This document shows, in pieces, positions 8,437 to 15,933 of a stretch of 64,000 nucleotides of DNA. The notes below the pieces were generated by a model that did not search any database, had not been told where the DNA came from, and saw only the letters and a program-made list of their open reading frames with translations. The position numbers were made by a program, and so were the translations under genes. The stretch covers positions 12,662 through 76,661 of the forward strand of contig JBHGXV010000024.1 of NCBI GenBank assembly GCA_041920505.1, in the 5' to 3' direction. How positions within the stretch are numbered: position 1 is the stretch's first letter; every line of letters starts with the position of its first letter. The DNA comes from JBHGXV01 sp041920505. Its GTDB lineage: Bacteria; Bacillota; Bacilli; Brevibacillales; Brevibacillaceae.

Positions 8437-9297
8437 CTATCGCGTCAACAACGGCGTGACCTCATCGATCACCCGCTGCAAGCGTTCCGATTCCGCTTCG
8501 TACAACTGCTTCATCTGTCTGTTTTGCGTGGACAAGGCGAACAACTCCAGATCCGCCTGGCATTTTTTCAGCGTCGCGTAGGTCAGCTTCAGCGTCTGCG
8601 GCTGGGGCACCTGAAGCTTGTCATCGTACAAGTCCAGGTACAACTGGCCATCCTTGTCCACCTGGCCCAGATAGACGTTTTCCAGCGCCACTCCGGCTTT
8701 TTCCAGCTCGGCCTTCAGCCAGGCGCGGTTCAGACCAATCGTCGCCAACGGTTCATCCATGATCTCCCCATCCATAATGACGGATTGCGGTTCTTTCTCC
8801 GGCGCCACCGCCAGGTTGAGATGCCTGGGCGTGAGAGGCTGGTTCTGCGCCTTCAACAGCACGCTGACCTGTCCGTTCGGCTCCATTACGGCAAATTCCA
8901 CGTCGGCTACCTTGAACGCGTTTTTCAGCCGTAACTGTTCCATCAGTTCTTCAACGGACATGCGCTCTTTTTTCAGATTGTCTTCGAGAATCTTGCCGTC
9001 TTTGACCAGCACGGTAGAATTTCCGTCCACCAGATTGCGGATCGCCTTGCTCTTGAGTGCCAGCCACCCCATCACCACGGGAAACAGGGCGTAGATCGCC
9101 ATCGCGATCAGGCTGTGGTACATCGGTCCGTCCATTTCAGTGGCCATAAACGCCGCCATCGAACCGACCGTAATGCCGACGATGTATTCAAAAAACGTGA
9201 TCTGCGACAGTTGCCGTTTCCCGATCAGCTTGGTCAGCGCGAACAGGTAGACGATAGAGATAAATGAGCGGATCACGATATTTGCCCAATCAGGCAT
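8437..9297 (-). CDS. '2Duf' spore membrane protein: DUF421 (YetF) plus DUF1657
   Basis: 286 aa. N-terminal membrane region with three hydrophobic helices (about residues 4-24, 35-55, 60-80), then a YetF/DUF421 soluble domain (LVDGNSTVLVKDGKI, MSVEELMEQLRLKNAF, VADVEFAVMEPNGQVSVLLK). The last about 65 residues repeat the DUF1657 pattern of the small upstream protein (TLKKCQADLELFALSTQNRQ). This DUF421-DUF1657 fusion is known from spoVA2mob-type operons, where the protein called 2Duf strengthens the spore inner membrane and heat or chemical resistance. The assignment to that role here is by context. Confidence 0.88.
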   Translation of the reverse strand: MPDWANIVIRSFISIVYLFALTKLIGKRQLSQITFFEYIVGITVGSMAAFMATEMDGPMYHSLIAMAIYALFPVVMGWLALKSKAIRNLVDGNSTVLVKDGKILEDNLKKERMSVEELMEQLRLKNAFKVADVEFAVMEPNGQVSVLLKAQNQPLTPRHLNLAVAPEKEPQSVIMDGEIMDEPLATIGLNRAWLKAELEKAGVALENVYLGQVDKDGQLYLDLYDDKLQVPQPQTLKLTYATLKKCQADLELFALSTQNRQMKQLYEAESERLQRVIDEVTPLLTR

Positions 9298-9354
9298 GAC
9301 ATGTTCCTCCTCTTAGACGACACCGGCACGTAAAGGGAGCGAGACAGCACGGAT

Positions 9355-9391
9355 AAAAAAGGGGAAGAGAGAGCGATCCTCTCTCTGACCC
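9355..9391 (-). terminator. Internal terminator/attenuator between DUF1657 and 2Duf genes
   Basis: On the minus strand GGG, AGAGAGAG, a GATCG loop, CTCTCTCT, then CCCC and TTTTTT. It has the full form of an intrinsic terminator, yet sits inside the 106-bp gap between the first and second gene of one operon. Partial read-through would give more DUF1657 protein than SpoVA subunits. Confidence 0.75.
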
Positions 9392-9403
9392 GAAGTGATG
9401 ATG

Positions 9404-9610
9404 TCAGAACCCTTGGTACTGCGGTTCTTCGTTTTCCAACTCTGTCACGCGCTGTTCCAGCGTGTTGACAATCGACTGGGTGGTTTGCGCCGCTTGCGTG
9501 TACAGTTGTTTCGCCTGCTGGTTTTGCGTGTTCAGAGCGAACGACTCCAGATTCGCCTGCGCGCTTTTCAGACTGGCCAGCGTTTGTTTCACCTGATTTG
9601 CCACGGTCAT
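9404..9610 (-). CDS. DUF1657 small spore protein
   Basis: 68 aa, ATG at 9610 with a perfect AAGGAGGTGA site. It follows the DUF1657 pattern: VKQTLASLKSAQANLESFALNTQNQQAKQLY followed by an acidic tail. The family is small, helical, confined to spore formers and typical of spoVA2-type operons; its biochemical role is unknown. The same pattern forms the C-terminal domain of the next gene. It is the first gene after a sigma-G-like promoter. Confidence 0.88.
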   Translation of the reverse strand: MTVANQVKQTLASLKSAQANLESFALNTQNQQAKQLYTQAAQTTQSIVNTLEQRVTELENEEPQYQGF

Positions 9611-9635
9611 CGCCTGTCACCTCCTTGCTGTCATA

Positions 9636-9665
9636 TAGAATCCGCCAAAAAACGGTTGCTATTCA
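9636..9665 (-). promoter_or_regulatory. Sigma-G-like forespore promoter of the spoVA2-type operon
   Basis: TGAATA (-35) at 9660-9665, a 17-bp spacer, then GATTCTA (-10) at 9636-9642 on the minus strand. The sigma-G consensus is TGAATA / CATACTA, so the -35 is exact and five of seven -10 bases match. It lies about 26 bp ahead of the DUF1657 start. Confidence 0.6.
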
Positions 9666-9768
9666 AAGACAGCGCGAATATTTTTCGCCCGGTATGCTCA
9701 CGCCTTTCCTTTCCGGCAATTTCCTGTTATAGTAATAAAAAATTTTGAACGATAGGGAGGTTTATATC

Positions 9769-11022
9769 GTGCCCGCTTTCCTCTGGCACAACCGAGCGTT
9801 CGTCCGGCTGTGGCTGGCGCAGGTCGCCTCCAACGTGGGCGACCAGTTTTACGGGATCGCGCTGCTCTGGTACCTCTTGCAGCAAACCAAGTCTCCCTCC
9901 GCGCTCAGCCTGGTGAGCATTCCGGACATGGCGGCCGGATTTCTGTTTTACCTGGCCGGGGGCATGCTGGCCGATCGGCTCAGTCCAAGGCGGTTGATGA
10001 TCGGAGCCGACCTGGCGCGAATGGCGATCGTGCTGGTCGTGGGCACGATGGCCCTCTTGCGTGTCGACCAATTCGCCTGGTTCTTGCTCGCCCAGTTCGG
10101 CATCGGCATGTTTACCACTCTGTTCCACCCGGCCCGCACCGTCGCCCTGCGCACTGTGTTGCCGCCCGGGTCGCTCGGCCAGGCCAACGCGGTGCTGGAC
10201 ACCACGTTTCGCACAATCCGCATCGCCGCACCGATGATGATCGGAGTGCTCGCCTCCGTTCTCCCGCTGGCTGTGCTGTTTTACGCCAACGCCGCAAGTT
10301 ACCTGTTCTCCGCTCTGTGTGTGCGGTCGATCCGCCACCCGCTGCGCGATGACTCACCCGCTTTTGCCGCCGCTTCTGCGCTGACGTTTCGCCAATACTG
10401 GATCGATGTCCGCCAGGCGACAACGGAAGTGTGGCACAAACGGATGCTGTTTTACATCCTGCTGTTCGGCAACATGGGATACCTGGTCTGGCAAATATGT
10501 TGGACCGTCGGGTTTCCCGTATTGGCCGACCAACTGGGCAAGGGGGATGCCGGCATGCTGGGGACACTGATCGGCTTTTACGGCGTGGGCAATCTGGTCG
10601 GCAGCCTGTTGATGACCCGGATCACCTGCCGCAATCCCCTGCTGTTCATCCTGGCAGGCTGGATGTGTCAAAGCGTCGGGTACCTGACGCTGGCGTTCAG
10701 CGGGTCACACCTGCCCGTCGTGTTCGCTTCGGCGGCGATGGCCGGTTTGGGTGGCCCGGTGATCGGCATCCCGCTCGTCACCGCGATCCAGACGGAAGCG
10801 GAGACGGGCAACACCGGCAAGATATACGGGCTCAACATGCTCGGCTACACCTGGTTTTCCATTCTCTCCAGCACCCTTGGTGCGCTCTGGCTTGGCCGCT
10901 GGCCGATCGAGCGGCTGTTTGCGGCAAGCGGCCTGTTCTTGCTGGCGATGACGGCAACCGGCTACTTCCTGGGCAGACGGGAATGGAAAACCACAAAGGA
11001 AGACCAGCCTGTTTCCTTGTAG
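9769..11022 (+). CDS. MFS transporter
   Basis: 417 aa from the GTG at 9769 (GGGAGG 8 nt upstream); the in-frame ATG at 9745 lacks a site. Twelve-helix major facilitator: FVRLWLAQVASNVGDQFYGIALLWYLL in helix 1, GGMLADRLSPRRLMI as the loop 2-3 motif, and PARTVALRTVLPP after helix 4, as in the macrolide-efflux/enterobactin-exporter-like group (MefA/EntS). Substrate unknown. Monocistronic, with a terminator whose left arm overlaps the last codons. Confidence 0.85.
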   Translation: MPAFLWHNRAFVRLWLAQVASNVGDQFYGIALLWYLLQQTKSPSALSLVSIPDMAAGFLFYLAGGMLADRLSPRRLMIGADLARMAIVLVVGTMALLRVDQFAWFLLAQFGIGMFTTLFHPARTVALRTVLPPGSLGQANAVLDTTFRTIRIAAPMMIGVLASVLPLAVLFYANAASYLFSALCVRSIRHPLRDDSPAFAAASALTFRQYWIDVRQATTEVWHKRMLFYILLFGNMGYLVWQICWTVGFPVLADQLGKGDAGMLGTLIGFYGVGNLVGSLLMTRITCRNPLLFILAGWMCQSVGYLTLAFSGSHLPVVFASAAMAGLGGPVIGIPLVTAIQTEAETGNTGKIYGLNMLGYTWFSILSSTLGALWLGRWPIERLFAASGLFLLAMTATGYFLGRREWKTTKEDQPVSL

Positions 11023-11043
11023 GAGAAAGGCTGGTCTTTTTTT
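11001..11043 (+). terminator. Terminator of the MFS gene
   Basis: Perfect 9-bp stem AGACCAGCC / GGCTGGTCT followed by seven T. The left arm is within the last codons of the coding region. Confidence 0.9.
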
Positions 11044-11051
11044 CAGATTTA

Positions 11052-11068
11052 TGTCAGATAACATTACA
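11052..11068 (+). promoter_or_regulatory. GlnR/TnrA box upstream of amt
   Basis: TGTCA, seven bases, TTACA: an exact match to the Bacilli nitrogen-regulator consensus TGTNAN7TNACA. It lies 17 bp upstream of the -35 hexamer of the amt promoter, a position more typical of TnrA-like activation than repression. Confidence 0.75.
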
Positions 11069-11084
11069 CGAATACAAAAAATTG

Positions 11085-11113
11085 TTGCATGACGTCTTTC
11101 AACGTCATATAAT
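11085..11113 (+). promoter_or_regulatory. Sigma-A promoter of amt with palindromic spacer
   Basis: TTGCAT, 17 bp, TATAAT: a strong sigma-A promoter. The spacer holds the inverted repeat ATGACGT-N6-ACGTCAT (11089-11108), a probable operator lying between -35 and -10. Confidence 0.8.
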
Positions 11114-11170
11114 CTTACATAAATACACAAAGAGAGTAACCATACCTGACATGAAAAGGAGTGGGGAACG

Positions 11171-12556
11171 ATGATCTTGTTGGCTGGTGAGCCTGCCGTT
11201 TCAGAGGTCGCCTCCGCGGTAGATGCCACGTGGGTGATGATTGCGGCTATTTTGGTCATTTTTATGCAAGCGGGGTTCGCCTTGCTTGAAACCGGTTCGA
11301 CCCGGATGAAAAACGCGGGGCACGTGGCGGGCAAAACCATCCTGACCTTCGGGATTTGCAGCCTGGCCTTCTGGGCGCTCGGTTTTGGCCTGACTTTCGG
11401 CAACGGCAATTCGTTGATCGGATTGACCGGATTTTTCTTCAACGGCACGGAGGAGCAGGCAAAAGCGGCGTTTGAATCGCTTTCGTACACGACAATTCCT
11501 GCCGGTATCAAGTTTCTGTTCCAGTTGGGGTTTGTCGGGGTCTCCCTGGCGATCGCCTGGGGCGGGTTCGCGGAACGGGCCAAATTGTCCGTATATTTCG
11601 TCTTCGGCGTATTGTTTACGGTCTTGATTTACCCTGTCGTCGGCCACTGGGTGTGGGGCGGCGGCTGGCTCGCCAAACTGGGCATGCAGGACTTCGCCGG
11701 ATCGACCGTGGTGCATCTGCAAGGGGCGGTTGCCGCGCTGGCGGCCACGATCCTGTTGAAGCCGCGAATCGGCAAGTACAACAAGGACGGCTCGTCCAAC
11801 CTGATCCCCGGACACAACCAGGTCTACACGGTGCTTGGCGTGATGATTCTGTGGGTGGGCTGGTTCGGCTTCAACGCCGGATCGACATTCGGGTCGCTTT
11901 CCGGATTCTTCGGCTATGTGGCCCTCACCACCAACCTGGCGGCGGCGGCCGGTGCGGTGGCGGCATTGGTGATCTCCTGGGCCGTGATGGGCAAGGCGGA
12001 CATCCCGAGCATGCTCAACGGTGTGCTGGCCGCACTGGTGGCGATCACTGCCGCGTGCGCGTTCGTCGAGCCGTGGGCCGCGATCGTGATTGGCGCAATC
12101 GCCGGCATCATCACCTTCTACACCGCGATTTTCTTTGACCGAATCGGCATCGACGACCCGGTCTTCGCCTTCTCCGTGCACGGCGTCGCCGGGATTTGGG
12201 GAACCCTTTCCACCGGTCTGTTTGCCACCCCCGAACTGGTGGCACAAACCGGGATCGGCGCACCGGGCCTGTTCTACGGCGGCGGCTTCCACCAGTTGGG
12301 CGTACAGGCGCTCGGCGTCTTCGGCGCTTTCGTCTACGTTTTCCTCGCCTCGTATGTGGTGCTTGGGATCATGAAAGCGACAATGGGCCTGCGCGTCACC
12401 GAAGAAGAGGAGGTGGTCGGACTCGACCTGAGCGAACACGGCGGCTACGGCTATCCCGAGTTGCTGGTCACAGCCGGCCATTCGCTTGAGAAGACAGGGG
12501 CAGTCTATCGGGAAGGCGGGGATGTCTCTGGGAACGCATCACATTCTCTTACCTGA
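11171..12556 (+). CDS. amt: Ammonium transporter
   Basis: 461 aa, ATG at 11171 with AAAGGAG upstream. Amt/Rh family channel for ammonium, eleven transmembrane helices. Signature regions: MQAGFALLETGSTRMKN near residue 35, FQLGFVGVSLAIAWGG, DFAGSTVVHLQGAVAAL near 180, and FSVHGVAGIWGTL near 340 (pore His positions). No PII (glnK) gene follows; instead a DUF294 gene overlaps its 3' end by 35 nt. Expression is probably nitrogen-controlled through the GlnR/TnrA box. Confidence 0.96.
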   Translation: MILLAGEPAVSEVASAVDATWVMIAAILVIFMQAGFALLETGSTRMKNAGHVAGKTILTFGICSLAFWALGFGLTFGNGNSLIGLTGFFFNGTEEQAKAAFESLSYTTIPAGIKFLFQLGFVGVSLAIAWGGFAERAKLSVYFVFGVLFTVLIYPVVGHWVWGGGWLAKLGMQDFAGSTVVHLQGAVAALAATILLKPRIGKYNKDGSSNLIPGHNQVYTVLGVMILWVGWFGFNAGSTFGSLSGFFGYVALTTNLAAAAGAVAALVISWAVMGKADIPSMLNGVLAALVAITAACAFVEPWAAIVIGAIAGIITFYTAIFFDRIGIDDPVFAFSVHGVAGIWGTLSTGLFATPELVAQTGIGAPGLFYGGGFHQLGVQALGVFGAFVYVFLASYVVLGIMKATMGLRVTEEEEVVGLDLSEHGGYGYPELLVTAGHSLEKTGAVYREGGDVSGNASHSLT

Positions 12557-13604
12557 TCAGTCAAAACGAATCGCCCGTGCGCGCCAATTCGGCGAACTGG
12601 CGGCGATTCACCGCGAACTGGCGGAAGTCGTGCGGGCGGCGGCCGAATGGGACGCGTTCGCGCGGCTCACCGGGCCGGTGAGCGATTCGCACGAACAGAT
12701 CACAAGACAGGTCATCAGGCTGTCCGTGGAGAAGACGGCCGCTTCCGGCATGGGCGAACCGCCCGTGCCGTACGCATTCGTGCTCTTCGGCAGCGGCGGG
12801 AGGAAGGAGCAGGCGCTGATCAGCGACCAGGACAACGGGCTGATCTATCAGATGCCGGACGGGCTGGACGCAAACGAGCGGGAGCGTATCCACCGCTACT
12901 TCGAACGGCTGGCCGACGTCATCGTGCACGGAATGGAGGCGGTCGGCTATCCGCCCTGCCGGGGCAATGTGATCTGCTCCAATCCGCGCTGGCGGGGGAC
13001 TCCCGCCCAGTGGAAAGCGGCGTTTGACAACTGGCGGGACGTCCCGAGTTGGGAGCATGTGCGCTACCTGCTGATGGCAGGCGACGCGCGGCTTCTCGTG
13101 GGCGATCCCGCTCTGTTTGCCGAAGTGAAAGAACATTACCACCAGACGTTGGCCGATCATCCCGAACTGATCCCTCGGCTGGTCAGCAACACCTTGTACC
13201 ACCGGGTGCCGCTCGGCTGGTTCGGACGCCTGTTGGTGGAGATCCAGGGCAAATACAGCGGCGCCGTCAACATCAAGAACGGCGTCTACCTGCCTTTTGT
13301 CAACTGCGTCCGCCTCTGGTCGCTCGTAGCCGGCATTCGCCTTACCCCAACGCTGGAGCGGCTGGATGCGCTGCGGGAGCGGCAGATCTGGCCGGAAGAG
13401 CTGTGCCGGGACGTGGAACAACAGTTTCGCAACATTCTCACCCTGCGCCTGATCGCGCCGCTCCACTGGCAGGACGGCGACTATGACAGCAACAGCTACC
13501 TGAAGCTGTCCAAGGCACCGCACGAACTGCGGGCGGCGTTACAGGCGATGATGCGGCTCGCCTTGCGCTTGCAATCGCTCACCTCCAGCCGGTACATGCG
13601 CTGA
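12522..13604 (+). CDS. DUF294 nucleotidyltransferase (GlnD-like) protein
   Basis: 360 aa from the ATG at 12522 (GGAAGGCGGGG), overlapping amt by 35 nt. Residues about 75-140 hold a nucleotidyltransferase core, FVLFGSGGRKEQALISDQDNGLIY, with the GS-G-x-E and DxD-like D-N features of the GlnD/DUF294 group; the C-terminal half is the DUF294 substrate-binding helical domain (RGNVICSNPRWRG, WEHVRYLLMAGDARLLVGDP). Related proteins usually carry N-terminal CBS or cyclic-nucleotide domains; this one does not. Linkage to amt suggests nucleotidylation in nitrogen signalling, but its target is unknown. Confidence 0.8.
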   Translation: MSLGTHHILLPDQSKRIARARQFGELAAIHRELAEVVRAAAEWDAFARLTGPVSDSHEQITRQVIRLSVEKTAASGMGEPPVPYAFVLFGSGGRKEQALISDQDNGLIYQMPDGLDANERERIHRYFERLADVIVHGMEAVGYPPCRGNVICSNPRWRGTPAQWKAAFDNWRDVPSWEHVRYLLMAGDARLLVGDPALFAEVKEHYHQTLADHPELIPRLVSNTLYHRVPLGWFGRLLVEIQGKYSGAVNIKNGVYLPFVNCVRLWSLVAGIRLTPTLERLDALRERQIWPEELCRDVEQQFRNILTLRLIAPLHWQDGDYDSNSYLKLSKAPHELRAALQAMMRLALRLQSLTSSRYMR

Positions 13605-13670
13605 TCGCCGGGCCTGGTTTTCCCTTCAAGACTTGTCGGGCCCGAGGATTTGGATGGAAGGAGAGCTTTG

Positions 13671-14408
13671 ATGAAACCAAACTGGAACGCGTTTCAACGC
13701 ATGTGGAACCTCTATCGGGAACGGGGCGTCCCGCCGTCGTTTTCCTCGGCGGTTGTAGAGAACGATCCGCAACATCTCGCGTTTTTGCGCTCGATGACCA
13801 AAGCGGTGCAAAACGCCGACAGCGCCGACCTGCCGCTCGACGGTCTGGAGGTGGTGGTCGTCGACCTGGAAACGTCCGGGTTTCACTCTCGCCAGGGAGA
13901 CGAGATCATCGCCATCGGCGCCGTTGCCGTTTGCGGCACAGAGGTGCGCCAACAAGAGCGTTTCTCCACCCTGGTCAATCCCAAGCGAAGCGTTCCCGCT
14001 CACATCCAGGCGCTGACCGGCCTCACGCAGGCACAACTGGATGCGGCCCCTGATCTGGTTCTGGCGCTCTCCCGCTTTTTTCAATTTGTCGGCAACCGCC
14101 CGCTCGTCGCCCACCACTCGCGGCATGAGCGCGACTTCTTGCAGGCGGCCCTGTGGAAAACGGGGCGCACCAAGCTGGCCCACCGGCTGATCGACACGAT
14201 GCTGTTGATCCGGTTGTGCGAGGGGCCGCTGGGTGACGCTTCGCTGGACGCCCTGTGCAAGCGTCACCAGATTGCCATCGGGAAACGGCACGACGCCTAC
14301 CACGACGCGCTGGCCGCCGCCCGGCTGTGGGCGATCTACGTTGAGCGGGCCTTGCAAAAAGGCTTCCGCACGTTGCGGGAAGTCTACCAAGAGGCGGGAA
14401 GCTGGTGA
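13671..14408 (+). CDS. DnaQ-like 3'-5' exonuclease domain protein
   Basis: 245 aa from the ATG at 13671 (GGAAGGAGAGC). DEDDh-type exonuclease: VVVDLETSGF (first acidic pair, about residues 66-75), FSTLVNP..SVPAHIQALTGLT, LVAHHSRHERDFL, and HDAYHDALAAARL (the HD pair near 217). About 55 helical residues precede the domain. Such exonucleases are repeatedly found beside DUF294 nucleotidyltransferases, usually near acetate or cation symporters; here the transporter is Amt. The substrate is not known. Confidence 0.82.
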   Translation: MKPNWNAFQRMWNLYRERGVPPSFSSAVVENDPQHLAFLRSMTKAVQNADSADLPLDGLEVVVVDLETSGFHSRQGDEIIAIGAVAVCGTEVRQQERFSTLVNPKRSVPAHIQALTGLTQAQLDAAPDLVLALSRFFQFVGNRPLVAHHSRHERDFLQAALWKTGRTKLAHRLIDTMLLIRLCEGPLGDASLDALCKRHQIAIGKRHDAYHDALAAARLWAIYVERALQKGFRTLREVYQEAGSW

Positions 14409-14429
14409 CTTGTCCCACGCGACGACCGT

Positions 14430-15233
14430 TCAGGAATCGGCAATAAACGCGTTGCGCACCCGGCCCCAGAACGGCAGTTTCTTGTAGCGGGCGAACTTCA
14501 CCTTGTCGGTGCCAACCCGGCAGGTAATCGAGCGAACCTGCTTCCACACGGCCTGGTCGCGGTCCAGTCCGATCAAAATCTCCGGATTCATCACGATCAA
14601 CTCCACCTCGTGATGTTTGGGCAACACCAGCGAACAGTTGATCGTCCGGTAGGTCTGGTTGTTGATCGAGGCGATCTCCGACAACTGGATCGCTTCGATC
14701 GACGGATGGACAATCGCTCCGTTGACCGCCTTGTTGTAGGCCGTGCTACCCGACGGCGACGAGACGATCAGGCCGTCACCGCGAAACGTCTCGAACTCTT
14801 CTCCGTTGATAAATACGCAGACGACCAGCGTCGACAACGTGGCGTTGCGGATCACCATTTCGTTGAGCGCCCAGAAGGTGCGCGTCTCGCCGTCCCGCAT
14901 GTGAATCCGGCATTGGACGGTCGGATATTCCGCGATGAACGGGTGGGGGTCCTCCAGCGCCGCGACGAACTCATCCAGTTCGTCCGGCCGCCAGTCGGCG
15001 TAAAAGCCAAGGTGGCCGGTGTGAATGCCCACATAGGTAGGCTCAACCCCGAATTCGTGCACCGCCTCCAGCAAGGTGCCGTCTCCGCCGATGGACAGCA
15101 CCAGATCGGGTTTCTCCTTTGGATCGGTGACGAACCGGTAGTTGCGTGTGGGGCTTGCGGACAGTTTTTCCTTCAACGCCCTTTCCACCTGGCGCGTGTA
15201 GTCGTCGTTGCGCAAGACTGTTGCAATCTTCAT
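14430..15233 (-). CDS. nadK: NAD kinase
   Basis: 267 aa, ATG at 15233. Phosphorylates NAD to NADP using ATP or polyphosphate. Motifs: DLVLSIGGDGTLLEAV at about 43-58 (catalytic GGDGT), GIHTGHLGFYADW, WALNEMVIRN (NE/D motif), FRGDGLIVSSPSGSTAY. It resembles the second Bacilli paralogue (YtdI/NadK2 type) in length. Convergent with the exonuclease gene, only 21 bp from it. Confidence 0.95.
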   Translation of the reverse strand: MKIATVLRNDDYTRQVERALKEKLSASPTRNYRFVTDPKEKPDLVLSIGGDGTLLEAVHEFGVEPTYVGIHTGHLGFYADWRPDELDEFVAALEDPHPFIAEYPTVQCRIHMRDGETRTFWALNEMVIRNATLSTLVVCVFINGEEFETFRGDGLIVSSPSGSTAYNKAVNGAIVHPSIEAIQLSEIASINNQTYRTINCSLVLPKHHEVELIVMNPEILIGLDRDQAVWKQVRSITCRVGTDKVKFARYKKLPFWGRVRNAFIADS

Positions 15234-15410
15234 CTAGCTTGTACCCTCGCTATTCGTCTGTGGCAAAACCACGTGTCATCTCTCTTGCTACCCCCACTAT
15301 ACCACAGTTGCGCATCCGCCGCTCGCCCTGCCAGCCAAAAGTCTCCCGTCCCGTCCGTTTTTGCCGAAACGGCTCCGTTCGGTTTCTTTGAAAATTTTAC
15401 ATTTTCTTAC

Positions 15411-15453
15411 AAAACAAAAAGGGCGGGCTTCTTCACACCGGGAAATCCCGCCC
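15411..15453 (-). terminator. Terminator of the YugN-like gene
   Basis: 7-bp stem GGGCGGG / CCCGCCC followed on the minus strand by TTTTTGTTTT. It ends the transcript from 15869. The bases 15234-15410 hold no gene; TATAGT near 15293 on the minus strand may be the nadK -10. Confidence 0.85.
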
Positions 15454-15464
15454 CGTTCCTTGCG

Positions 15465-15869
15465 TCAGCCAATCAGGCTCTCCACCCGGCGCACGACCCG
15501 CTTCGCCTGCTCCGCCCAGAACGGATCGACGGGCGCGTCTTTGTCAACCGGTTCTTGAAACTGATTGACCAACGGTGCGACGGTTTGACTGGCGAAATAG
15601 CCAATGGTTGGATCGTTGCCCGTCTGATAGACGTGTTTGAGCACAAACGGCGTGCCAAACCGGATGCGGGCCTCGGCGTTGTCCAACTCGCCCTCGGTCA
15701 CCTCAAACGGCAGGCGCAGGTAGACCATGGCCTTGTCATCCAGTTGCTTGTCGAAAAAGCCCCGGTCGTACTCCCAGTTTGCCAGCGTAAATCCTTCCGG
15801 CGCAAGCGCTTGCCGCACCTGGCCGAACGTGCTTTCTCTGCCTTCCAGGCTGCTTGCTATCGGTTGCAT
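15465..15869 (-). CDS. YugN-like family protein
   Basis: 134 aa from the ATG at 15869. It resembles the YugN-like family of Bacilli: MQPIASSLEGRESTFGQVRQAL at the start and GFTLANWEYDRGFFD, MVYLRLPFEVTEGEL, FGTPFVLKHVYQTG. Function unknown; no catalytic motif is evident. A longer in-frame ORF (to 16061) overlaps cysA and is not family-like. It lies downstream of the sulfate transporter on the same strand but has its own spacing of 64 bp. Confidence 0.7.
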   Translation of the reverse strand: MQPIASSLEGRESTFGQVRQALAPEGFTLANWEYDRGFFDKQLDDKAMVYLRLPFEVTEGELDNAEARIRFGTPFVLKHVYQTGNDPTIGYFASQTVAPLVNQFQEPVDKDAPVDPFWAEQAKRVVRRVESLIG

Positions 15870-15933
15870 CTCGATCCCCTGCCTTTCGTCGTCTCTTATC
15901 AGTGTGCGACAAAAGGCGGGGGCGTAGTCGCTG

